A DNA stretch of 64,000 nt from Synechococcus sp. GreenBA-s (lineage in GTDB: Bacteria; Cyanobacteriota; Cyanobacteriia; PCC-6307; Cyanobiaceae), in assembly GCF_024345855.1 (NCBI RefSeq), contig NZ_JAGQBX010000007.1:1-64000 (forward strand), given 5' to 3'. The notes under the pieces are model-generated. The model worked only from the letters and a program-made list of their open reading frames with translations, was not told the DNA's origin and did not search any database. The translations under genes and the position numbers were made by a program. Positions 52,639 to 60,686 of the stretch are shown here, piece after piece (position 1 is the stretch's first letter; each line of letters begins with the position of its first letter).

Positions 52639-52715
52639 GTCGGCGACGGCGATCAGTCGGCGACGGCGATCAGTCGGCGCTGCCGATCAATCAGCGCTGC
52701 CGATCAATCAGCGGC
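52639..52715. repeat. Four and a half 17-bp tandem repeats
   Basis: Units start at 52639, 52656, 52673, 52690 and 52707 (partial). The first two are identical (GTCGGCGACGGCGATCA); the later two drift (GTCGGCGCTGCCGATCA, ATCAGCGCTGCCGATCA). The array covers the stop codon and 3' untranslated region of the minus-strand basic protein gene. Confidence 0.85.
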
Positions 52716-52859
52716 GCCGCCGTTGTTGGCGGTTCCGGTCACACCGTTGCCGGCACCTTCACCACGGCCGTCGTTGCGGAGCTTGCGCTTCTTGAACTTG
52801 CGGGCGTAGGCGCGGTTGCGCTCCTGCTTTTCCTTCTTGAGGTTGCGGCGCTTGGCCAT
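52704..52859 (-). CDS. Very basic 51-residue protein
   Basis: ATG at 52859, TGA at 52704-52706. The first 28 residues, MAKRRNLKKEKQERNRAYAR then KFKKRKLR, are almost entirely basic and helical; the rest is a flexible Gly/Ala/Asn tail (GRGEGAGNGVTGTANNGGAA). The composition suggests RNA or ribosome binding. I recall similar short basic proteins in other picocyanobacteria but no named function. It has its own terminator at 52573-52592. The tail and stop codon sit in a tandem repeat. Confidence 0.75.
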   Translation of the reverse strand: MAKRRNLKKEKQERNRAYARKFKKRKLRNDGRGEGAGNGVTGTANNGGAAD

Positions 52860-52892
52860 GGCGGCGGTGGATCGGGTGGAAGAACCTCCACC

Positions 52893-53672
52893 CTACTGAA
52901 CCGGGACATCCGCCAGGTGCTCCCGGCTCCACAGGCGCTGACCCGAGCCCGGCTCCACCAGACGGCCGTCCTCCATGCGCAGCACGCGATCGGCCAGGTC
53001 GAGGATGCGGGGGTCGTGGGTCACCATCAGCACGGCGCAGCCCTGCTCCCGGGCCAGCTGCTGCAGCAGTTCCACCACCTCGCGGCCGGTGCGGCTGTCG
53101 AGGGCGGCGGTGGGTTCATCGGCCAGCAGCAGCCGCGGCCGGGCCGCCAGGGCACGGGCGATCGCCACCCGCTGCTTCTGGCCGCCGGAGAGGTCGTGGG
53201 GCAGCTTGTGCAGCTCATCGCCCAGGCCCACCGCCCGCAGCCACTCCCGCGCCTGATCGCGGCGGGCCCGGTAGCTGAAGCCCGGCAGCAGGTCGGCGCC
53301 CATCTGCACGTTCTGCTCGGCGCTGAGGCAGCGCAGCAGGTTGTGGCCCTGGAAGATCATGCCGATCGAGCGGCGCAGCTGCTGGCGGGTCCGCCGCCCG
53401 GATCCGTTCAGCTCCTGGCCCAGCACCTGTACCTGCCCCTGCTGCACCGAGCGCAGGGCCCCCACCAGGGAGAGCAGGGTGGTCTTGCCGCAGCCCGAAG
53501 GGCCCGTGAGCAGCACCACCTCGCCGGCGGCTACGCGGAACTGCAGCCCATCGATCACCTGGCGGCGCATGCTGCCGTGGCCGTACCAGTGGCTGAGGTC
53601 CTCCACCGCAATGGCGATCGGGGCGCCGCTGGCCGGCGCCTGGGGGTCGAGGCTGAGCAGGCTGTCGGCCAT
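52893..53672 (-). CDS. devA: ABC transporter ATP-binding protein (DevA family)
   Basis: 259 residues from the ATG at 53672, which overlaps the permease stop by one base. Walker A GPSGCGKTTLLSLVGALRSV (near 57-76), signature LSGGQKQRVAIARALA, Walker B LLLADEPTAALDS and H-loop VLMVTHDPRI. FQGHNLL after Walker A is typical of DevA/LolD-type ATPases. It powers the DevBC exporter. The symbol denotes homology to the heterocyst-glycolipid exporter; this is presumably a unicellular organism, so its substrate must be another one. Confidence 0.88.
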   Translation of the reverse strand: MADSLLSLDPQAPASGAPIAIAVEDLSHWYGHGSMRRQVIDGLQFRVAAGEVVLLTGPSGCGKTTLLSLVGALRSVQQGQVQVLGQELNGSGRRTRQQLRRSIGMIFQGHNLLRCLSAEQNVQMGADLLPGFSYRARRDQAREWLRAVGLGDELHKLPHDLSGGQKQRVAIARALAARPRLLLADEPTAALDSRTGREVVELLQQLAREQGCAVLMVTHDPRILDLADRVLRMEDGRLVEPGSGQRLWSREHLADVPVQ

Positions 53673-54859
53673 CAGAAGATCTCCGCTGGATCGGCATCGC
53701 CCAGCCGGCGCATCGCCAGGGCCGCCGAACCCATGCACATGATCAGGATCAGGCTGAACACCAGGGTGGCCCGGCCGGTGTCCATCGCCACGGGAAGGTT
53801 GGTGGCGTTGCGCACCACCAGGTAGAGGCCCTGGCCGGCGGCGAAGGCGGGGATGTAGCCGAGGATCGCCAGCAGCAGACCCTCCCGCGCCACCACGCCC
53901 AGCAGGTGGGTGAGCCGATAGCCCATGGCCATCAGGGTGGCGTATTCGGGCAGGTGATCGCTCACATCCGAATAGAGGATCTGGTACACGATCACGCAGC
54001 CCACCACGAAGCCCATGCCGGCCCCGAGGGTGAAGATGAAGCCGATCGAGGTGCTGGTGCGCCAGTAGTCCTGCTCGAAGGCGATGAAGCCCGCCTTGGT
54101 CAGCACCTGCACATCGGATGGCAGCTCGCGGCGCAGGCGGGCCTGAACCGCCGCCACATCGGCCCCGGGCCGCAGCCGTACCAGGCCCACCTCGATGCTG
54201 CCGGGGGGCGTGTTGGGCAGCAGCTGCAGGAAGGTCTCGCTGCTGGTGAGCAGGTTGCCGTCGGCGCCGAAGGAGGTGCCGAGGCTCACCAACCCACCGA
54301 CGCGGATGCGCTTGCCGGAGATCTCGCTCTCCACCGTGCGGCCCTGTTTGAACCACGGGGCCACCGGGCCGAATTCCGGCCGGGAGAGCTCATCGAACAG
54401 CACCCGGCCCCGCTCGCTCAGCACCCGCGCCTTGGCGGCCAGGCCCGGGTCGGTGAACAGGGGATCGGTGGGCTCGAAGCCCAGGGTGAGGATCGATCGG
54501 GTGGCCCGGGTCTCGGGGTTGCGCCAGAGCAGCAGGCTCCAGTGCACCGGGGTCACGCCAGTGACCTCCGGGTCGGCCAGGGCCTGCACCAGGCGCCGGC
54601 GCGGGAAGCCGGCCATGCTCACCGAGCTGCTGGAGCGGGGGCTGATCAGCACCAGATCGGCGTCGAACAGCCTGTGGATGGTCACGCTGGCGTCGAACAG
54701 TCCGTCGCGGAAGCCGAACTGCATGAACATCAGGATCCCGGCGAAGCTGATGCCCGCCAGGGCCACCGCCAGGCGCACCGGCTGGCGGGTCAGCAGCAGC
54801 CAGGCCAGGGGGATGCGCCGGGATCCCCACCAGGCGGTCAGCCAGGCCAGGGGGTTCAA
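53672..54859 (-). CDS. devC: ABC exporter permease (DevC family)
   Basis: 395 residues. MacB/FtsX-like permease: one N-terminal membrane helix (about 25-45), a large periplasmic domain (about 50-260) and three C-terminal helices. LTRQPVRLAVALAGISFAGI and GVVAREGLLLAILGYIPAFA are typical of DevC. Overlaps devB by four bases. Confidence 0.9.
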   Translation of the reverse strand: MNPLAWLTAWWGSRRIPLAWLLLTRQPVRLAVALAGISFAGILMFMQFGFRDGLFDASVTIHRLFDADLVLISPRSSSSVSMAGFPRRRLVQALADPEVTGVTPVHWSLLLWRNPETRATRSILTLGFEPTDPLFTDPGLAAKARVLSERGRVLFDELSRPEFGPVAPWFKQGRTVESEISGKRIRVGGLVSLGTSFGADGNLLTSSETFLQLLPNTPPGSIEVGLVRLRPGADVAAVQARLRRELPSDVQVLTKAGFIAFEQDYWRTSTSIGFIFTLGAGMGFVVGCVIVYQILYSDVSDHLPEYATLMAMGYRLTHLLGVVAREGLLLAILGYIPAFAAGQGLYLVVRNATNLPVAMDTGRATLVFSLILIMCMGSAALAMRRLGDADPAEIF

Positions 54860-55770
54860 GGCTGGAAGCGGGCGATGATCTTCAGACCCGCCAGCCGCGC
54901 CACCCGCTCGGCATCGGCCGGATCGATCGCCAGCCGCACCTCCACCACCCGGGCATCGGCGTCGCCGGTGGGGTCGGTGGAGAGCACCTGTCGCTGGCGC
55001 ACCTGGGGCGTGATCCGGATCACCCGGGCCCGCAGGCTGCCGCTGAAACCGCCGTTCTCGCTGGTGAGGGTCACCGACTGGCCGGGGCGCACCCGGCCGA
55101 TGTCGCTCTCGTACACCTCCGCCACCGCCTCCATGGCGGTGCCGGCGCCGAGCTCGAGGATGCCGTTGTCGCCGGGGCGCTCGCCGGTGCGGGCATGGAG
55201 CCGCAGCACGGTGCCGTCGATCGGGGCCCGCAGCTCGCTCTGGATCAGGTCGGTTTCCACTTTGGCCAGGGAGGCGCGGGCCTCATCGCGCTGGCCGCGC
55301 AGCTCCAGCAGCTTGATCTCGCGGTTCTCCAGGTCGCCGGCGGCGGTGGCTCCGCGGCTGGCCAGCTGGCGGTAGCGGGCGGTGTCGCGCTCCAGAAGCA
55401 CCAGCTGGCGCTCAAGGCTGGCGATGCGGGTCTGCAGCACCCGGCGATCGGCCAGCAGGCCGGGGCGGTTGTCGAAGCTGGCCAGCAGCTGGCCCTGGCT
55501 GACGCGGTCGCCCTCCTGCACCAGCAGCGTGCTGATGCGGGGGCTGCCGCCCGGGCCGCTGATCGGCGCCGCCAGCTTGCGCACGTCGCCGGCCGGCTCG
55601 AGCCGGCCCAGGGCTGACACCGCCTCGATGCGGGCCACCGGGGCCTTGGCCACCGCCGGCGCCGGCTTGCTGGGCGGGCGGCTGCGCAGCAGCACAACAC
55701 CGGTCAGCAGCGCCAGCACGGCGACGCCGCCGATCAGCAGCGGCCTGGGCCAGCCCTGTTCACCCGTCAT
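54856..55770 (-). CDS. devB: DevB-type membrane fusion protein
   Basis: 304 residues from the ATG at 55770. N-terminal membrane anchor ([19 protein letters not shown]), lipoyl-like halves around [11 protein letters not shown] and [20 protein letters not shown], a coiled coil (about 95-190) and a barrel. Adaptor between the DevCA ABC unit and an outer-membrane TolC channel. The start overlaps the pcyA stop (ATGA). Confidence 0.9.
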   Translation of the reverse strand: MTGEQGWPRPLLIGGVAVLALLTGVVLLRSRPPSKPAPAVAKAPVARIEAVSALGRLEPAGDVRKLAAPISGPGGSPRISTLLVQEGDRVSQGQLLASFDNRPGLLADRRVLQTRIASLERQLVLLERDTARYRQLASRGATAAGDLENREIKLLELRGQRDEARASLAKVETDLIQSELRAPIDGTVLRLHARTGERPGDNGILELGAGTAMEAVAEVYESDIGRVRPGQSVTLTSENGGFSGSLRARVIRITPQVRQRQVLSTDPTGDADARVVEVRLAIDPADAERVARLAGLKIIARFQP

Positions 55771-56510
55771 GGGGCGAAGGAGGCCAGGGGCGCCGGGTCG
55801 TCGAAGAGCAGCTCCTCGATGTAGCGGTCCGCCCACTGGGGGTTGAACGCCTTCTCCAGCACGCGGCGGGTCTTGTCGTTGCGTTTCTGTTGCTGGCAAT
55901 AGGAGAGCTGGCCCTGGTGGCGTTCAACGCTAGAGGGATGCCCCACGGGTTGCGGTTCGCAACGACGGCTGGCTTCTGCCAGCACTCTGAGGTAGTCGGC
56001 CACCAGGTCCACGAACTGCTGCTCCTCCGCCGCATCGGCCGGGCGGATGAAGCGCACGTAGGGGGAGAAGATCGTGCCCCAGGCCGGCAGCTCCCGCTCC
56101 TGGCTGAAGGGGCGCGGCGGCAGGCCCTCCAGGGCCGTCACGACCGCCTCAGGCAGGCTGCCGGTGACCGGCGACAGGTCCACGATCGCGGCGGACACCA
56201 CGCCGCGGCCGGCCACGATGTCGGCTCCGAACACCGGCAGGTCGCAGCGGGGATCGGGGAAGAACACGCAGTGCAGGATCTGCAGGCCGGCGCCGAGCCG
56301 GGCGGTTTCCAGGTGCAGCTTGCGCAGGCCCCGGCTGCGGCGCAGCTCGTTGCGGATGTAGAGGTCCTCGCCGTCGAGGCTGCCGCTGATCGCCTCCAGG
56401 GCCGGATCCACCGCCAGGGGCTCGAGCTCCGGCAGCTCCGCCCAGCACTGGCGGATCCGCTCGGCCAGGGCGTCCACCAGCGGGTGCACCCCCAATGCGG
56501 AAGACGTCAT
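55767..56510 (-). CDS. pcyA: Phycocyanobilin:ferredoxin oxidoreductase
   Basis: 247 residues. A ferredoxin-dependent bilin reductase that turns biliverdin IXalpha into phycocyanobilin, the chromophore of phycobilisomes. The active-site region is clear: [37 protein letters not shown] (carrying the conserved glutamate/histidine neighbourhood and the catalytic aspartate), then SPYVRFIRP and a C-terminal [18 protein letters not shown]. This gene identifies the organism as a phycobilin-making cyanobacterium. It leads a pcyA-devB-devC-devA unit with overlapping starts. Confidence 0.96.
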   Translation of the reverse strand: MTSSALGVHPLVDALAERIRQCWAELPELEPLAVDPALEAISGSLDGEDLYIRNELRRSRGLRKLHLETARLGAGLQILHCVFFPDPRCDLPVFGADIVAGRGVVSAAIVDLSPVTGSLPEAVVTALEGLPPRPFSQERELPAWGTIFSPYVRFIRPADAAEEQQFVDLVADYLRVLAEASRRCEPQPVGHPSSVERHQGQLSYCQQQKRNDKTRRVLEKAFNPQWADRYIEELLFDDPAPLASFAP

Positions 56511-56551
56511 GGCGCGGGCAGCGGCAACACTGCCGCGATCCTGCCAGCAGA

Positions 56552-57835
56552 ATGCGGTGTCTCACCCGGTCCCACCGGCTTTGCCCCCAGCGCGAGCAGC
56601 TGGCCAACGGGGTGGAGCTGGTGGCCCTCGACCTGCCCGAGGCACCGGTGGTGTGCCTGGACTTCTGGTGCCGGGCCGGCAGTGCCCAGGAGCGGGAGGC
56701 GGAATCGGGGCTGGCCCACTTCCTCGAGCACATGGTGTTCAAGGGCAGCGAGCACCTGGCCGCCGGCGACTTCGACCTGCAGGTGGAGGCCCTCGGTGGC
56801 ACCAGCAACGCCGCCACCGGCTTCGACGACGTTCACTACCACGTGCTGATCCCGCCGGCGGCGGCCGGCGAGGCCCTGGAGCTGCTGCTGGATCTGGTGC
56901 TGCACCCCCGCCTCGACGCCGGCGACTTCGCCATGGAGCGCCAGGTGGTGCTCGAGGAGCTGGCCCAGAGCGAGGACCAGCCGGAGGAGGTGGCCTTCCA
57001 GGAGCTGCTGCGCCGCGCCTGCCCCGACCACCCCTACGGCCGGCCGATCCTGGGGCGCCGCGAGGCCCTGGAGGGCCATGACCCCACCGGCATGGCCGCC
57101 TTCCAGCGGCGCCACTACCGCTCCGACCGGGTCTGCCTGGCCCTGGCCGGGCCCCTGGGGGATGCCGCCGGGCAACGGTTGCTGGAGGGGGTGCGGCACT
57201 CCGCCCTGGCCGGCCTGCAGCCCGCGGTGGCGCTCGGCTCCGGGGCGCCCGCGGACGGACCCGAGCCCCTGAACTTGCAACCCGGTGAGCACACGCTGGA
57301 GCTGCCGCGGCTGGAGGCGGCCCGGCTACTGATGGCCTGGCAGCTGGCCCCTGCCCACGACCAGGAGGCCGTGGTGGGTGCCGACCTGCTCACCACCCTG
57401 CTGGCCGAGGGGCGCCGCAGCCGGCTGGTGGAGCGGCTGCGGGAACAGCGCCGGCTGGTGGAGAGCGTGGACCTGGATCTGAACGTGCTGGAGGCCGGCA
57501 GCCTGGTGCTGCTCGAAGCCGTGGCCGACCCCGAGCACCTCGACGCGGTGCAGCGGGAGGTGCAGCAGGTGTGGGAGGAGCTGGCCGAGGCGCCACCGTC
57601 GGAGGCGGAGCTGGAGCGGGCCCAGCGGCTCGTGGGCAACGGCTACCGCTTCGGCCTCGAGGCCGCCGGCTCGGTGGCCGGGCTGCTGGGCAATAACAGC
57701 GTCTGGGGCCGGCGCCAGGGGCTGGCGGCGCCGCTGGAGCTGATGCAGCGCTGGAGCGCCGAGCGGCTCTGGCGGGAGCTGGTGCCGCAGCTCGATCCCT
57801 GCCACGCCTTCACCCTGCGGGCCCTGCCGACATGA
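56552..57835 (+). CDS. M16 zinc metallopeptidase, catalytic-type subunit
   Basis: 427 residues from the ATG at 56552 ([17 protein letters not shown]). The inverted zinc motif HFLEH (HxxEH, near 57-61) lies in [20 protein letters not shown], and the downstream glutamate in [13 protein letters not shown]. This is the PqqL/MPP-beta-like class. Its stop overlaps the start of the second M16 gene (ATGA), so the two probably form a heterodimeric protease. Substrate unknown. Confidence 0.92.
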   Translation: MRCLTRSHRLCPQREQLANGVELVALDLPEAPVVCLDFWCRAGSAQEREAESGLAHFLEHMVFKGSEHLAAGDFDLQVEALGGTSNAATGFDDVHYHVLIPPAAAGEALELLLDLVLHPRLDAGDFAMERQVVLEELAQSEDQPEEVAFQELLRRACPDHPYGRPILGRREALEGHDPTGMAAFQRRHYRSDRVCLALAGPLGDAAGQRLLEGVRHSALAGLQPAVALGSGAPADGPEPLNLQPGEHTLELPRLEAARLLMAWQLAPAHDQEAVVGADLLTTLLAEGRRSRLVERLREQRRLVESVDLDLNVLEAGSLVLLEAVADPEHLDAVQREVQQVWEELAEAPPSEAELERAQRLVGNGYRFGLEAAGSVAGLLGNNSVWGRRQGLAAPLELMQRWSAERLWRELVPQLDPCHAFTLRALPT

Positions 57836-59154
57836 CCAGCACCCGTCCCACCCCCGCGCTTGCCGATCCCGCCGTGGAGGGGCCCGGCCTGCGCCGCTTC
57901 GCTCTGCCCGGCGGTCTGCCGGTGTGGGTGATCGAGCGCGCCGGTCCGGCGATCCTCTCGGCCAAGCTCTGGATCCGCGGCGGCAGCAGTGCCGACCCCG
58001 GGGGTGAGCGCGGCGTGCACCAGCTGCTGGCCGGCGTGCTCAGCCGCGGCTGCGGGCCCTGGAGCGGCGAGGCCCTGGCGGACCTGGTGGAGGGCCGCGG
58101 TGCCGGCCTGCGCTGCGAGGCCGCCGAGGACGGCCTGCTGGTGAGCCTCAAGTGCGCCTCGGCGGACGCCCCGGCCCTGCTGCCGCTGCTGCTGAGCCTG
58201 GTGCAGCAGCCCTGGCTGGTGCCGGATCAGATCGATCTGGAGCGCCAGCTCAACCTGCAGACCCTGCAGCGCCAGCAGGAGGATCCCTTCCAGGTGGCCC
58301 ATGACGGCCTGCGGGAGCTGCTCTACGGCACGGGGCCCTACGGCCACGACCCGCTGGGGGTGGAGGCGGAGCTCGAGGGCCTTGGCCGTGAGGCGCTGCA
58401 GCGCCAGGCGGGCGCCCTGGGCCAGGCGGGGGCCGTGCTGGTGCTGGCCGGCCAGGCGCCCGCGGATCTGGAGCCGCTGCTGCTGCAGGGCCAGGGCGAT
58501 GGGCCCTGGGCGGTGCAGGCCCCGGCGCGGCGGCCCGGGCCCGCGGGGCACAGCGGCGAGCGTCTGGCTACGGCGATCGATGAGACCGAGCAGCTGGTGC
58601 TGATGCTTGGGGCCACCACCACGGCCCTGGGCGAACCCCAGGCCCTGGCCCTGCGGCTGCTGCACTGTCACCTGGGCATCGGCATGTCCAGCCGCCTTTT
58701 CGTAGCCCTGCGCGAGGAGCACGGCCTGGCCTACGACGTGGGGGTGCACCATCCGGCCCGGCTGGGGGCGGCCCCGTTCGTGTTCCACCTCTCCAGTTCG
58801 GCGGAGCGGGCCGTGCTGGCCACCCGGGAGCTGCTCAACGAGTGGCAGCGCCTGCTGGACCAGCCCCTCAGCGAGGCGGAACTGGCGCTGGCCAAGGCCA
58901 AGTTCCGCGGCCAGGAGGCCCTGGGTCGCCAGACCTGCAGCCAGGTGGCGGATCGCCACGCCCTGGTGCTGGGCCATGGCCTCCCCTTCGACTTCGCCGA
59001 CCGGTCGCTGACCGCCGCCGAAGCGCTCACCGCCGCGGATCTGCAGGCGGCGGCGCGGCAGCTGCTGGCGCGACCCTGCCTCAGCCTCTGCGGCCCCCAG
59101 CAGGCCCTGGCGGAGGCGGAGCGGGCCTGGAGCGGCCACGCCCTGGCTGCGTGA
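57832..59154 (+). CDS. M16 peptidase-like subunit lacking the zinc site
   Basis: 440 residues, homologous to the upstream gene. The expected HxxEH is replaced by RGVHQLLAGVLSRGC (near 61-75), so the zinc ligands are not all present. Later conserved features (LHCHLGIGMSSRLFVALREE, HGLAYDVG) are kept. In two-subunit M16 proteases one partner lacks the zinc site and shapes the chamber, which fits here. Confidence 0.92.
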   Translation: MTSTRPTPALADPAVEGPGLRRFALPGGLPVWVIERAGPAILSAKLWIRGGSSADPGGERGVHQLLAGVLSRGCGPWSGEALADLVEGRGAGLRCEAAEDGLLVSLKCASADAPALLPLLLSLVQQPWLVPDQIDLERQLNLQTLQRQQEDPFQVAHDGLRELLYGTGPYGHDPLGVEAELEGLGREALQRQAGALGQAGAVLVLAGQAPADLEPLLLQGQGDGPWAVQAPARRPGPAGHSGERLATAIDETEQLVLMLGATTTALGEPQALALRLLHCHLGIGMSSRLFVALREEHGLAYDVGVHHPARLGAAPFVFHLSSSAERAVLATRELLNEWQRLLDQPLSEAELALAKAKFRGQEALGRQTCSQVADRHALVLGHGLPFDFADRSLTAAEALTAADLQAAARQLLARPCLSLCGPQQALAEAERAWSGHALAA

Positions 59155-59166
59155 CGCCGGGCTGAC

Positions 59167-59523
59167 TCAGTGCGCCACCACCTCCAGCTGGCTGCGCTCC
59201 AGCAGGAACGTGCCGCGCCGGAAGCGAACCGCCAGCTGCTCCAGGGCCCGCAGACCCACCACCTGGCCCAGCTCATCCGCATCCACCAGATCGGGCGGCC
59301 GCAGCATCGGCATCGGATCGGCCGTCTTGAGGTAAGTGGGGGCTGCGACCAGGCGCACGGTCGCCCCCACCGCCACGGTCATCTCCGCGGCGCCCGCCGC
59401 GGCCTCCTGGGCCGGCGCTGCTGCTGAGCCCGCCGCAGGGGAGCGCTGGTCCCCGGCAGCCGCGGGCATGGCCAGGGGCTGGGCCGTGGGCGTGGGCTGC
59501 GGCTCGGGGGCGGTGCCGTCCAT
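59167..59523 (-). CDS. DUF3148/SipA-like protein
   Basis: 118 residues from the ATG at 59523. An Ala/Pro-rich N-terminus (1-50) is followed by the family core VAVGATVRLVAAPTYLKTAD, PMPMLRPPDLVDADELGQVV and AVRFRRGTFLLERSQLEVV. This is the DUF3148 pattern of SipA, the small protein that binds the NblS/DspA (Hik33) sensor kinase and raises its activity in cyanobacteria. The N-terminal extension is longer than in the small SipA proteins I know. Head-to-head with bioY. Confidence 0.75.
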   Translation of the reverse strand: MDGTAPEPQPTPTAQPLAMPAAAGDQRSPAAGSAAAPAQEAAAGAAEMTVAVGATVRLVAAPTYLKTADPMPMLRPPDLVDADELGQVVGLRALEQLAVRFRRGTFLLERSQLEVVAH

Positions 59524-59560
59524 GGGATCCGGGGTTGCAGCTGACCCACTCTCCTGCAGG

Positions 59561-60160
59561 ATGGTCCCAGCCTTCGGCCCCCCTTTGCGCGCGCTTGCCA
59601 ACTGGACTGGTGCCGTCGCCGGCCTGCTGCTGATCCTCACGGGCGGACTGATCCAGGCGGCCCTGCCCCTGCCGGGCGCGGCCGGGGTCCAGCTCGTGAG
59701 CCTGCCGATCACCCTGCAGGTGCCCGCCCTGCTGCTCACGGCCCTGGTCTGCGGCCCGCGGCCGGCCCTGCTGGCGGGGGTGGCCTACATCAGCCTGGGC
59801 CTGTTCCAGCTGCCTGTGTTCCACACCGGCGGTGGCCTGGCCTATCTGCTGGATCCCGGCTTCGGCTACCTGGCGGGTTTCCTGCCGGCGGCCTGGGTCA
59901 CGGGCCGGCTGGCCAGGCAGCAGGGCATGGACAACGTGCTCAGCCTGGCGATGGCGGCGCTGGTGGGTCTGGCGGTGCTGCAGCTCTGCGGCCTCGCCAA
60001 CCTGCTGCTCGGCGGCCTGGCCGGTCGCTGGGGCGGCGGCCTGCCCCAGCTGCTGCTGAGCTACAGCGTGGGCCCCTTGCTGCCCCAGGTGCTGCTCTGC
60101 TGCGCGGTGGCGGTGCTGGCCCGGGGCCTGAGGCGCCTGCTGCTGATCGAGGCCCCGTGA
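59561..60160 (+). CDS. bioY: BioY-family transporter substrate-binding subunit
   Basis: 199 residues from the ATG at 59561, six membrane segments. LPITLQVPALLLTALVCGPR, GVAYISLGLFQLPVFHTGGG and FGYLAGFLPAAWVTGRLA match BioY, the S component of biotin ECF transporters. Solitary BioY without its own ATPase is common. Followed 10 bases later by lspA on the same strand. Confidence 0.85.
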   Translation: MVPAFGPPLRALANWTGAVAGLLLILTGGLIQAALPLPGAAGVQLVSLPITLQVPALLLTALVCGPRPALLAGVAYISLGLFQLPVFHTGGGLAYLLDPGFGYLAGFLPAAWVTGRLARQQGMDNVLSLAMAALVGLAVLQLCGLANLLLGGLAGRWGGGLPQLLLSYSVGPLLPQVLLCCAVAVLARGLRRLLLIEAP

Positions 60161-60170
60161 GGCAGCCCCG

Positions 60171-60686
60171 ATGAACCCGTCCAGTTCCCCGCGCAGCGCC
60201 CTGGCAGGTCGGCGGCGCCTGGCCGCCTATGGCCTCGCCCTGCTGGTGGTGCTGGTGGATCAGCTCAGCAAGGCCTGGGTTGTGGAGCACCTGGCCCTGC
60301 GCGGCAGCGCCCCCCTGCTGCCGGGGCTGCTGCGGCTGCAGCTGGCCTACAACACGGGCGCCGCCTTCAGCCTGCTGCGGGATTCAACCCTGGCCCTGGG
60401 CCTGGTGAGCCTGGTGGTGAGCCTGGCCCTGGTGGTGTGGATCCAGGGCAGCGGGCCGCTGCGGCGCTGGCAGCTGCCGGCGGCCGGCCTGCTGCTGGGG
60501 GGTGCCGTGGGCAACGGCATCGACCGCTGGCGCCTCGGCAGCGTGGTCGACTTCCTGGAGTTCGTGCCCGTCCGCTTCCCGATCTTCAACGCCGCGGATG
60601 TGGCCATCAACCTGGCGGTGCTCTGCCTGCTGATCGACCTGCTGCGACGCGATGGCCCCGGCGATCAGCCACCCCATGACCGCTGA
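60171..60686 (+). CDS. lspA: Lipoprotein signal peptidase (signal peptidase II)
   Basis: 171 residues, four membrane segments. The family boxes are visible: LVVLVDQLSKAWV (near 24), YNTGAAFSLLRDSTLAL (near 60), GGAVGNGIDRWRLGSVVDF (first catalytic aspartate, near 110-128) and FNAADVAINLAV (second aspartate). It cleaves prolipoprotein signal peptides at the lipobox. The 3' end overlaps the PBP gene. Confidence 0.95.
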   Translation: MNPSSSPRSALAGRRRLAAYGLALLVVLVDQLSKAWVVEHLALRGSAPLLPGLLRLQLAYNTGAAFSLLRDSTLALGLVSLVVSLALVVWIQGSGPLRRWQLPAAGLLLGGAVGNGIDRWRLGSVVDFLEFVPVRFPIFNAADVAINLAVLCLLIDLLRRDGPGDQPPHDR

